From assembly GCA_035549195.1 (NCBI GenBank), contig DASZRK010000049.1, forward strand, positions 21,983 to 85,982: 64,000 nt of DNA. The letters run 5' to 3'. This document shows positions 31,021-38,343 of this stretch, one piece after another. The translations under genes were made by a program, and so were the position numbers. Source of the stretch: a bacterium. GTDB taxonomy: Bacteria; Oederibacteriota; Muellerivitia; Muellerivitales; Muellerivitaceae. Each line of letters starts with the position of its first letter. Within the stretch, counting starts at the first letter, position 1. The notes below the pieces were generated by a model. That model was given only the letters and a program-made list of their open reading frames with translations, was not told the DNA's origin and ran no database searches.

Positions 31021-34000
31021 CTAAAGGTTCAAACTGATCCCACCCGAGAGATCTTGCGAATCGAAGTTCGTCACGCCCAACACCCCCTGGTATCCCAACT
31101 GGACCGCCAAACCCTTCCCCAAGCCCATCCGCAAACCCGCCGAGACCAGGAACCCGTCCCTGCCCAAAGCGGGCCCGTCCACCACGAACCGGTTGGAGGA
31201 ACCTGCCAAGGACGCCGTGACTTGGTCCAGGTTCCCCTGATAAACGTGTTGCCAAGTGGCCATGAGGGCGGGTTCCAGGAACCAACCGCCACCCATCGGG
31301 AAATTCCTTTTGGCTTGCAATCCCAACTCGCTCGCCAGTTCGTCCTGTCCCTGGGCCGGTAGATTCAAGGGTCCGAAGGACCCGGTCTCGGTGAAGCCAT
31401 CGACCTGCACATGGGTGAAGCTTCCCGCCGCCAGGGGCCCCCACTTCGAACCATCCAGGTCCCAATCCAGGTTCCCGCCCAGTTTCAAGCCGAACTGCAT
31501 CCCTCGGGCCGTACCCGTCGCCATCCCACCTTCACCGGCACGGACCGTGTCATAATTATTGATGCCGCCATCCAGGAGCCCGGCGATCCTCAGGTCCCCC
31601 GAGCGCCAGCCGCCATAGACCCCCACCTGGCCCCCGGAGGCTTTCACCGAATCCAGGGCCTGGGAGGTGCCCGATTGGCTGTAGCCGACCAGCAAACCTC
31701 CGACCAGGTCCCGGTCCATCCGGTCGTCCAACCCGACGGCCACGCCGCCGGTCGAGAATTGGTACCCCGGGCCGTTCCCGTCGCCGGTGACGGTCCCGAA
31801 GTTCCCCAAACCCTGGGCGAAGACCCCGGTCGCCCTCGGGGCGGTCCCGGTCATGGCCTGTTCCCCGCTCCCGTCCATGGCCGCGGCAAACATCCTGCCG
31901 TTCCAGGCCGCCTGGACCCTGGGGCTGGCGTCCAACTTCTCCCAAAGGGAAGCGATCCGGTCGAAGGCCATCCGGCCACGTGCCTGGGCCAGATCGTATC
32001 CCATGCGGAAAATGGGCGTAAGACCGGCGGGCGACACCCGGTCATAGGCCGCCGGCACGTTCCCGGCATTCATGGTCCCCAGGTCCGCCATCAGGTCCTG
32101 TTGGCCGGACTCGAAGACCGAGGCATCCAGGGCCGCCGCCACCGCCTTTTGGTTCAAGGTCAGGGCGAGGGCCAGGAAGGAGGGCCGGATGGCCACCAGG
32201 TCCACCTCATGGGTGCCATAGACCGGCAAGAACCGGAAACCCGCGATGGAACTGATGGAATCGGAAAAGCTCCCCGAAACGAGACCGGCGGTCTCGAAAA
32301 TGCGGAAGGAATCCCCCAAAACCGGGGTGAAGGCGGCAACGGACAAGATCGAAACGGACCCGCCCATTTGGGCGTCTCCGGTGACATTGAACCTATCCCA
32401 TTGGCCCGCCGAGGTCCCCGCGAGGCCCAGTTGCAGGGTCCCGCCGGTCTGTTGGTAGGAACCCCCGACGTTCACGGTGATGGGTCCCCCGCTCGTGGCC
32501 ATGGTTCCTCCGGTGAAGGACACTGAACAGCCTCCCAGAGCGCCCGAGGAAGCCAAGAGCAATTGTCCACCGGTCAATTGGGTACTACCGGTGAAATTGT
32601 TCGTCCCAGAAAGGGTCAAGGTTCCCGTGCCCGACTTGACCAGTGAACCCCCGGCCCCGGTGACCACTCCAGCGATGGAGGAAGAAAGATTCCCGCCGAA
32701 GACCAGCCTATTCCCGCCCAATTGCACGGCACTTCCTGCCAGGGAGTTCAAATAGGTCACGGTCAAAGCCGAGGATGTCTCGCCCGAAATATCGAGGACC
32801 CCGCCGCTATTGAGCGTGAACTGGGCCGTTCCCGCCACGGCGTTCCCGGCAAAATTAAGGGTCGAAGAATTCTCCACCGTGATCCGGCTGTCCCCCGCCG
32901 TGGAGAAATCCCCGAACTGGACGATGTTCATGTCATCGATATGGGCGTTCCCGGCGCTGGCCAGGGTCGTGGCCGAGGCACCCTGGAAATAAACGGCGCC
33001 CGTATTGCTGATGGCCGCGTTGGCGGCGCTGGCCCCATCATTGAAGTTCAACAACCCGCTGTTGCTCACCCCCGCGTTGGCCGCGGTCGAATCCCCGTTG
33101 AAGTTCAGGGTCCCGGAGTTGTAGAGGACCGCCGACACCGCCGAAGCCGAGTTGTTGAAAGCCAGGATACTACTATTGCTGATCACCGCCGTACCCGCCG
33201 TGGCATCATCCTGGAAGGAAAGGGTCCCGCTGTTGACCACATAGCTGACCGCCATCGAGTCCAGGGCGTAGGTCAGGGTCGCCTGGTTGCTGACCGGGCC
33301 CGAACCCAGGCTCCCGCCGTCCACCACAACGGTCCCCCCAAAAATGGTGGTCCCTCCGCTATAAAGATTGTCCCCGGAAAGGATCATCAGCCCGGGTCCG
33401 TTCTTGATCAACGAGCCGGCGCCCGAGATCACCCCGCTATAGGAGGTCGAAAGGTTGTTCCCCCCGGTCGTGAGGTTCTTGGTCCCCAAATTGACATTCC
33501 CGCCGCCGGCCAGGGACCCCAAGGTCACCCCCACCGTGCTTTGGCTGATGTCCAGGTCGGCGCCCGTTGCCAGATCGAGTTGGGCCAGTCCCCCATCGGC
33601 CCCGCCCGAGAAACTGACCGAGCCGCCGCTTTGGGCCAGGATGGTGACGCTCCCCGCCGTGGAACTCCCGGTGAAGATCAACCGGCCGTAGTCGGCGATC
33701 GTCCCGATCCCCGCCGAAGAAGTATCCTGGAAACGCAGGGTGGCGCCTGCCGAATTGAGCAAAAGGACGCTGACCGCTTGGGCGCCGTTCTCAAAGAGGA
33801 AAAGCCCGCCGGTGGCGATAAGGGTCTGGGCTTGTCCGGAAGTGTTGTTGGCCCCAAGTCCGGCCAAAACAAAGGTCTGCCCGTTGTTGTAGATCGTGTA
33901 GGACGTGGAACCGTTGAACTGGACATCCCCCACGGTGGTAGGCGCACTCATGGTGACACTGGCGTTGAGCGAAGTCCCGAAGGTGGCGGAAGCGCTGGTC

Positions 34001-34149
34001 CCGCTGGGAACGGTCGACAGGTCCCAGTTGGAGCCCGAATCGAAATCCCCGCTGGGCGGGTTGTTCAACCAGGTCTCGCCCCAGCCTGGGGCCAAAAACC
34101 CAGCCCAAAGGGCGGCTATCGCGAGGATCATTCTAAGGGAAGATGGCAT
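31021..34149 (-). CDS. Autotransporter-like outer-membrane protein with beta-strand repeats
   Basis: 1042 residues from the ATG at 34149 (AAGGGG 8 bases upstream), where a signal peptide begins (MPSSLRMILAIAALWAGF, cut after GWG). The passenger (about 25-640) is a run of short beta-helix repeats with strong Ser/Thr/Asn/Gly content; GAGSLIKNGPGLMILSGDN and GAGGSLVKSGTGTLTLSGTN are PATR-type autotransporter-associated strands. The last ~280 residues alternate hydrophobic and polar residues and contain GLRMGLGKGLAVQLGYQGV, a 12-strand barrel pattern. The final residue is Leu instead of the usual Phe. Function of the passenger (adhesion or other) is not readable. Shows that the cell has an outer membrane. 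Confidence 0.85.
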   Translation of the reverse strand: MPSSLRMILAIAALWAGFLAPGWGETWLNNPPSGDFDSGSNWDLSTVPSGTSASATFGTSLNASVTMSAPTTVGDVQFNGSTSYTIYNNGQTFVLAGLGANNTSGQAQTLIATGGLFLFENGAQAVSVLLLNSAGATLRFQDTSSAGIGTIADYGRLIFTGSSTAGSVTILAQSGGSVSFSGGADGGLAQLDLATGADLDISQSTVGVTLGSLAGGGNVNLGTKNLTTGGNNLSTSYSGVISGAGSLIKNGPGLMILSGDNLYSGGTTIFGGTVVVDGGSLGSGPVSNQATLTYALDSMAVSYVVNSGTLSFQDDATAGTAVISNSSILAFNNSASAVSAVLYNSGTLNFNGDSTAANAGVSNSGLLNFNDGASAANAAISNTGAVYFQGASATTLASAGNAHIDDMNIVQFGDFSTAGDSRITVENSSTLNFAGNAVAGTAQFTLNSGGVLDISGETSSALTVTYLNSLAGSAVQLGGNRLVFGGNLSSSIAGVVTGAGGSLVKSGTGTLTLSGTNNFTGSTQLTGGQLLLASSGALGGCSVSFTGGTMATSGGPITVNVGGSYQQTGGTLQLGLAGTSAGQWDRFNVTGDAQMGGSVSILSVAAFTPVLGDSFRIFETAGLVSGSFSDSISSIAGFRFLPVYGTHEVDLVAIRPSFLALALTLNQKAVAAALDASVFESGQQDLMADLGTMNAGNVPAAYDRVSPAGLTPIFRMGYDLAQARGRMAFDRIASLWEKLDASPRVQAAWNGRMFAAAMDGSGEQAMTGTAPRATGVFAQGLGNFGTVTGDGNGPGYQFSTGGVAVGLDDRMDRDLVGGLLVGYSQSGTSQALDSVKASGGQVGVYGGWRSGDLRIAGLLDGGINNYDTVRAGEGGMATGTARGMQFGLKLGGNLDWDLDGSKWGPLAAGSFTHVQVDGFTETGSFGPLNLPAQGQDELASELGLQAKRNFPMGGGWFLEPALMATWQHVYQGNLDQVTASLAGSSNRFVVDGPALGRDGFLVSAGLRMGLGKGLAVQLGYQGVLGVTNFDSQDLSGGISLNL

Positions 34150-34225
34150 CGAAACACCCCTTGGGACATGGTGGAGTGACCGATGCATGATAAACCCGTT
34201 CCGAAGAACGGGGCACCTTCTTAAT

Positions 34226-34756
34226 TCAAAAGCGATCCCCGAACGAAAGGGCAAAGACCCGCAAGGCCTCGGTGATCTTCTGCGCCAATTCAGGATCGGC
34301 GGCCAGCTCATCCACGGTTGAATTTTTGCCCAATAAATGGACATCCAGGCCCGCCTCCTCGATCAAGCGTGCCGACATGGTCCGAAGGACTTCCCGAAGG
34401 GATTCCTGGGCATAGGAAGACCTGGTCGAAGCGGTCAAAAGCGCCACCGGCTTCCCCACGATCTCGCTGCCGCCCACCAGCCAATCCAAGGCGTTCTTGA
34501 GACTTCCCGGAATGCCATGGGCATACTCCGGACTGCAGATCAGGAGCCCATCGAACGACCGGATCGCTTCGCGGAACCGGGTCACTTCCATGGGTTCGTT
34601 GGACTCGATGTCGGGATTGAAATGCGGCAGTTGACCGAGATCTTCATAAAGGCTGATGGTCATCCCCCGGGGCGCTAACCGGGCGGCGGCTTGTAGCAGG
34701 GTCTTGTTGGTGGATTTTTGGCGCAGGCTTCCGCATAAGGCTAGGATCTGGAGCAT
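34226..34756 (-). CDS. NADPH-dependent FMN reductase
   Basis: 176 residues, flavodoxin-like fold. LALCGSLRQKSTNKTLL is the FMN phosphate loop and SPEYAHGIPGSLKNALDW is the signature of the NAD(P)H-dependent FMN reductase/ArsH/ChrR group. Reduces FMN or quinones and related acceptors in the cytoplasm. The ATG at 34756 has AAGGA 5 bases upstream; the longer in-frame reading adds 17 unrelated residues. It is 76 bases upstream of the autotransporter on the same strand, possibly co-transcribed without functional link. Confidence 0.9.
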   Translation of the reverse strand: MLQILALCGSLRQKSTNKTLLQAAARLAPRGMTISLYEDLGQLPHFNPDIESNEPMEVTRFREAIRSFDGLLICSPEYAHGIPGSLKNALDWLVGGSEIVGKPVALLTASTRSSYAQESLREVLRTMSARLIEEAGLDVHLLGKNSTVDELAADPELAQKITEALRVFALSFGDRF

Positions 34757-34873
34757 GGTGTTCCTTTCGGGATGCCCCAAACTAAGAACGATCCTCTTCC
34801 CTTTCAACTTGAGCCGGAGCGGCTCATCTAAAAGGACTTATCACTTTTGATCAGATTGCCCGGTACATAAAAG

Positions 34874-34913
34874 AACGGATGCCCAGCTCCAGAGCCTGGA
34901 CATCCGTCTTTCC
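34874..34913 (-). terminator. Terminator after the small secreted-protein gene
   Basis: ACGGATG / CATCCGT outer stem with an inner CCAG/CTGG pairing, followed on the minus strand by TTCTTTT. It lies 8 bases after the gene's stop. Confidence 0.6.
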
Positions 34914-34921
34914 CTGGGGTC

Positions 34922-35491
34922 CTATTGGGCCACGATGTCCTTGACGTTCACGATCGCGGTCCCGACGGTCTTGGGCGTCAGGCCGAAGGTGCTGACCTTG
35001 CTGAAGTCCTTGGCCGCGCCCTTGATGGCCTCGGGGGGCGTGTAATAGGGGTCCAACTTGAAGGAATCCAGCGGGACGGAGACCTTCTCCCAGGCCCCGC
35101 CCTTGACCGAAACCTCGGCCACGTATTGGTTCTTGTTCTTATCGGTCAGGGACATGCCCAGTACCACGGGCCCCTTGCTGTTCACCGAGAACTCAACGGT
35201 CTTCGAAGCCGTCAGGTCCACGCCCGCCCAGTCCACGCCTCCCGCCCGACACCAGAGCCCGCACCAGCCGCCCTGCACCAGGGTGTATTTCAGGGCGAGG
35301 GTGGTCTTGTCGCCCTTCCCGGCTTTCTCCAGGGCGATCTTGGAACCCTTGTCATCCTGGTAGGTCCCGATGTCCTTCGAGGTTTTGGGGTCCACGCTGG
35401 AAAAATCCTGGATCACAACCGGTGCGTTCGCCTTGGCCACGCCCACCGCCAGGGACAGGCCCAACACCATGGCATTCATCCACTTTTTCAT
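34922..35491 (-). CDS. Secreted single-domain protein (CIA30/CBM-like), ECF regulon
   Basis: 189 residues. Signal peptide MKKWMNAMVLGLSLAVGVAKANA, then one beta-sandwich-like domain. GGWCGLWCRAGGVDWAGVD and YYTPPEA recur almost unchanged in the larger protein encoded upstream (35683-36756), so the two are paralogues sharing one domain. The pattern recalls CIA30/CBM11-like carbohydrate-binding folds, but I cannot assign a family firmly. It is preceded by one of four matching ECF promoters, 42 bases before the ATG, so its expression should follow the sigma factor encoded at 37601-38188. Confidence 0.72.
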   Translation of the reverse strand: MKKWMNAMVLGLSLAVGVAKANAPVVIQDFSSVDPKTSKDIGTYQDDKGSKIALEKAGKGDKTTLALKYTLVQGGWCGLWCRAGGVDWAGVDLTASKTVEFSVNSKGPVVLGMSLTDKNKNQYVAEVSVKGGAWEKVSVPLDSFKLDPYYTPPEAIKGAAKDFSKVSTFGLTPKTVGTAIVNVKDIVAQ

Positions 35492-35533
35492 GCTCTTCCT
35501 CGCTCGCTCGAAATGGAACTTCTGAAGCCTGGA

Positions 35534-35561
35534 TTAGACGCGAGGTCCTGAAAAAGTGTCG
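35534..35561 (-). promoter_or_regulatory. ECF sigma promoter A
   Basis: Minus-strand CGACACTT (35554-35561), 14 bases, GTCTAA (35534-35539). Same elements and spacing as three other sites in this locus. GTCTAA equals the E. coli sigma-E -10. Drives the gene starting at 35491. Confidence 0.75.
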
Positions 35562-35682
35562 GCCAATGAATGAATGTGAGCAGGGATGGACCTTGATGAA
35601 CCCGGACAAAATCTTCGGTCCTTGCGCCGCCCATCCCATTCATCCGGTTCATCCCCGTTCCAGAAAAATTGGATCGGTTGTC

Positions 35683-36756
35683 TTATTTTTCGACCGTGAT
35701 CCGGCGCACCTTGAACTCATGTTTTCCTTCGGTCAAGGGGGCGATATTGAGGGTTTCCACATGGACTAGGTCCTGGACCGATCCCTTCTTGGCCTCCGGG
35801 GGCTGGTAATAAGGGTTCAGGTGGAATTCACCGAACGGCACCGCCAGTCTCTCCCAGCCCTTACCCCGGGTTTCCCGGGTCTCAGCGACGAAAGCGTTCT
35901 GGTTCCCATCATTGAAGCCCATCTGGAAACGGACGGGTTCGGAGCTGAACACCTCCAATGTCATGGACTTGGCGCCGGTCCAGTCCTGGCCACCCCAGGC
36001 ATCGCCAGCGCGCATCCAGAAGCCGCACCAGCCGCCGCGTTTGAGGTCGCAGTGGAACAGCGCCAGGCGCCCACCTTCCGCGTCCTTTTCAAGGCTCAGG
36101 TCGATCGAAGTTCCCGTCTTGCCGTCCACGAAGGGACCATAGGCGGTCTTGTCGAGGAAGAGGAAGTCCTGCACTGTCACGCGATCCTTCTCCTCCCGGC
36201 CGCCCGTTTGGGGTCTCTGCTTCCCCACAACGAAAGAAACGGGCCCGACCTGCAGGTCCAGGTCCCCGTGGGTCTGGGGAAGCCACTGCAGGCTCACGAT
36301 CCTGGTCCAGTCGATGGGTTTGTCCTTGGGCGCCTCCGGCATTTGGAAGGCGGCTTTCTCGAAGAGGGACAAGGGGATCGTGAATACCCGCCACCCCCCG
36401 CTGGTGATCCGGAAAACCGCTGTGTACTGGATGTTCCTGGCATCCATCAATCCGACCTCGACCAATTCGGGTTCCGGCGACTTGGCCTGGAACCGCAGGG
36501 CCCCTTCCTTGGAAAGGTCGCCGTTGAAGGTGGCCCAGGCCCCCGCCCAACCCACGATATGGGCCTTCACCACCAAGGCCTTCTCGCCCGGGCGAGGCCC
36601 TTCGGCGCTCCCCAGGGCGATGGTGGAACCGTCCTTGTCGGCGAAGGTCCCGGCGAACCCGGGCCCCAACTGTTTCCAATCCTGCGTCACGGCCATTGCG
36701 CAGGACGCCGCCATCCAGCAGCCCAGCGCCACGGCCCACCCGATCCCCTTTTTCAT
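35683..36756 (-). CDS. Secreted two-domain protein (tandem CIA30/CBM-like), ECF regulon
   Basis: 357 residues. Signal peptide MKKGIGWAVALGCWMAASCAMA. Two related beta-rich domains: roughly 25-175 and 195-357. The second repeats the motifs of the 189-residue protein downstream (GGWCGFWMRAGDAWGGQDWTG; YYQPPEAKKGS). Likely binds carbohydrate or another ligand in the periplasm or outside the cell; no catalytic motif seen. The start is fixed by GGAG just before the ATG and by the ECF promoter 30 bases upstream; the longer in-frame reading would start within that promoter region. Arose by domain duplication with its neighbour. Confidence 0.72.
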   Translation of the reverse strand: MKKGIGWAVALGCWMAASCAMAVTQDWKQLGPGFAGTFADKDGSTIALGSAEGPRPGEKALVVKAHIVGWAGAWATFNGDLSKEGALRFQAKSPEPELVEVGLMDARNIQYTAVFRITSGGWRVFTIPLSLFEKAAFQMPEAPKDKPIDWTRIVSLQWLPQTHGDLDLQVGPVSFVVGKQRPQTGGREEKDRVTVQDFLFLDKTAYGPFVDGKTGTSIDLSLEKDAEGGRLALFHCDLKRGGWCGFWMRAGDAWGGQDWTGAKSMTLEVFSSEPVRFQMGFNDGNQNAFVAETRETRGKGWERLAVPFGEFHLNPYYQPPEAKKGSVQDLVHVETLNIAPLTEGKHEFKVRRITVEK

Positions 36757-36785
36757 GGTCTCCGCTCCCTTCCGAAATACCCGCA

Positions 36786-36813
36786 TTGGACGTTCCCCCG
36801 TCCTCAAGTGTCG
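36786..36813 (-). promoter_or_regulatory. ECF sigma promoter B
   Basis: Minus-strand CGACACTT (36806-36813), 14 bases, GTCCAA (36786-36791), in the gap between the Spy-like gene and the two-domain secreted protein gene. Confidence 0.75.
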
Positions 36814-36821
36814 GCTTCTTC

Positions 36822-37229
36822 TCACCGTCGGCCCGGACCAATGGCCAGGGCCGTCGGATCGGCGTTACTGGTCCAAAGGAACCGGTCCATCCGCCCGTGG
36901 ATCTTGTCGTGCGCCTTCACGTAAAGGTCCATCTGCGCGGGCGTCAGGATGCCTGCCAGGCGGTCCTCCCCCTGCCGGTCCAGGGTCTCCACCTCGTAGC
37001 GCCATTGCTTGCGCAGCGCCTCCATCCGATCCTTCTGGTCGGCGAGGATGTCGGCCGCCTTCTCCCGTTGGTCGGGGGTGAGGTTCAGGTCCCCCGCCAG
37101 TTGGAGGATGAACCGATCCGCCGGGCTCCAGGCCCGCAGCGTGTGGTCGAAATAGAAGCGCATGGCCCAGGCCCCGGCCGCCAAACCCAAGACAACGCCT
37201 AAGATCGTGAAAAAGACCGGCTTACTCAT
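36822..37229 (-). CDS. Spy/CpxP-like periplasmic protein
   Basis: 135 residues. One N-terminal membrane segment or uncleaved signal (VFFTILGVVLGLAAGAWAM), then an all-helical domain with two LTxxQ-type motifs, LTPDQ and LTPAQ, as in Spy, CpxP and CnrX. Family members sense envelope stress or metals and may chaperone. The ATG at 37229 overlaps the anti-sigma stop by 8 bases and has GGAGG ahead of it. As third gene of the sigma operon it could be the periplasmic partner that talks to the anti-sigma factor, as CnrX does with CnrY/CnrH; this is inference. Confidence 0.78.
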   Translation of the reverse strand: MSKPVFFTILGVVLGLAAGAWAMRFYFDHTLRAWSPADRFILQLAGDLNLTPDQREKAADILADQKDRMEALRKQWRYEVETLDRQGEDRLAGILTPAQMDLYVKAHDKIHGRMDRFLWTSNADPTALAIGPGRR

Positions 37230-37599
37230 AAGAGCCCTCCTTCCAGATGACTGTCGCGCTGGGAACATGGTCGAACCGGCTGAAGTATTTGTCCTCTTCC
37301 AACCACTTGCGCTCCGGGTGCCAGAAGGCCGCGAGCACCAAAAGAACGGCCGCCAAGCCCGTCGCCAAGGAGGCGAAGCCCCAACCCGGGACTAGGCCCT
37401 TCTCCGGCTCCCGGACCGGGATGCGCGCCATGACGCGCCCTGTGAAGCCTTCCCGGGGCTTCGCCTCGGGCCATTTCGCGAGCAGTTCCCGGCAGGCCGG
37501 GCAACCCTTGAGGTGGCTTTCCATCCCCTTCTTTTCGGCCGGGGACAACCTCCCCCGCCGCCAGGCATCCGCCTGGGCCAGTATTTGCGAGTGCGTCAT
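37222..37599 (-). CDS. Zinc-finger anti-sigma factor (membrane)
   Basis: 125 residues. N-terminal HLKGCPAC gives the HxxxCxxC zinc motif of ZAS anti-sigma domains (with an earlier His), followed by a linker and one membrane helix (SLATGLAAVLLVLAAFW, about 77-94) and a short periplasmic tail. It would hold the ECF sigma factor at the membrane until a signal arrives. It starts one base after the sigma gene's stop, so stoichiometric translation is expected. Confidence 0.88.
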   Translation of the reverse strand: MTHSQILAQADAWRRGRLSPAEKKGMESHLKGCPACRELLAKWPEAKPREGFTGRVMARIPVREPEKGLVPGWGFASLATGLAAVLLVLAAFWHPERKWLEEDKYFSRFDHVPSATVIWKEGSYE

Positions 37600-37600
37600 G

Positions 37601-38188
37601 TCACATCCCCCCTTCGTCGTCGGCGGGCCCTTTGAGGAACCGCCGCAGTTTGATCCGCGCCCTTTTCAGGCGCCCCTTCACCCCATCCAGCGACAACCCC
37701 AACCGCCGCCCCATCTCCTCGTAACTCATGTCGTACTTCTCCTCGACCAAGCGAAGAACGTCCTTCTCCCCCTCGGTCAAGACCTCCAGCATGGCCGCGG
37801 TGACCCGGGGCAATTCCCGTGGCCCTTCTTCCGAGGACCGTTCATCGGACAGGGGCCACCCCTGCTCCAGCAGGGTCTCCAGGGAGAGGAACCTCCGGTT
37901 CTTCCGTTTGCGAAGGATATCCTTGCAGTGGTTCAGACCGATCCGCACCACCCAGGTTCGAAAGGAAGAATGACCCTTGAAGTTGGAAAGGCTCCGGTAG
38001 GCCTTGATGAGCACCTCTTGGGCGGCCTCCTCGGCCTGGTGCGGATCCCGTAGCAGGGCCAGGCAAAGTTGGTAGAGGTAGGTGCCATGACGGTCCACCA
38101 GTTCGGCGTAGAGGTCCCTATTCCCCGAGAGGATGTGACGGATCAGGTCCGATTCTTCGATGACCGCCCTCCCTCCGGAAATGGACAT
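37601..38188 (-). CDS. ECF-type RNA polymerase sigma factor
   Basis: 195 residues. Region 2 is clear (ALLRDPHQAEEAAQEVLIKAY, then FKGHSSFRTWVVRIGLNHCKD) and region 4 has LTEGEKDVLRLVEEKYDMSYEEMGRRLGLS followed by VKGRLKRARIKLRR, the DNA-binding helix. No region 3, so group 4 (ECF, RpoE-like). The ATG at 38188 with GGGAGA 6 bases upstream is preferred to a start at 38251, which would lie upstream of the -10 box. It has its own copy of the shared promoter, so it is autoregulated. Target genes are visible in the same locus. Confidence 0.92.
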   Translation of the reverse strand: MSISGGRAVIEESDLIRHILSGNRDLYAELVDRHGTYLYQLCLALLRDPHQAEEAAQEVLIKAYRSLSNFKGHSSFRTWVVRIGLNHCKDILRKRKNRRFLSLETLLEQGWPLSDERSSEEGPRELPRVTAAMLEVLTEGEKDVLRLVEEKYDMSYEEMGRRLGLSLDGVKGRLKRARIKLRRFLKGPADDEGGM

Positions 38189-38237
38189 CAGGATCTCCCA
38201 GTATATCGCCCCCGTCCGGCCGGAATTTCCCGCCGAA

Positions 38238-38265
38238 TTGGACGTCGGCACCGGGAAAAGTGTCG
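38238..38265 (-). promoter_or_regulatory. ECF sigma promoter C (autoregulatory)
   Basis: Minus-strand CGACACTT (38258-38265), 14 bases, GTCCAA (38238-38243), 49 bases upstream of the sigma gene ATG. Together with promoter D it forms an apparent inverted repeat. Confidence 0.78.
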
Positions 38266-38282
38266 AAAATAAGCCGTTGGGG

Positions 38283-38310
38283 CGACACTTTCGGGAAGGC
38301 TAGCGTCGAA
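38283..38310 (+). promoter_or_regulatory. ECF sigma promoter D (GH9 gene)
   Basis: CGACACTT (38283-38290), 14 bases, GTCGAA (38305-38310). Divergent from promoter C; the two -35 elements face away from each other 17 bases apart. Confidence 0.75.
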
Positions 38311-38343
38311 TCGAGCAGATACCTTGGCTCGGGAGGGAAATCC

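Noticed and set aside
38251..38295. Inverted repeat CCGGGAAAAGTGTCG / CGACACTTTCGGG that looks like a repressor operator
   Set aside because: Each half is the -35 element of a divergent ECF promoter with its own -10 at the same 14-base spacing, which explains the symmetry. A separate operator is not needed.
38260..38343. ATG at 38260 as start of the GH9 gene
   Set aside because: It lies upstream of the gene's promoter and would bury the signal peptide.
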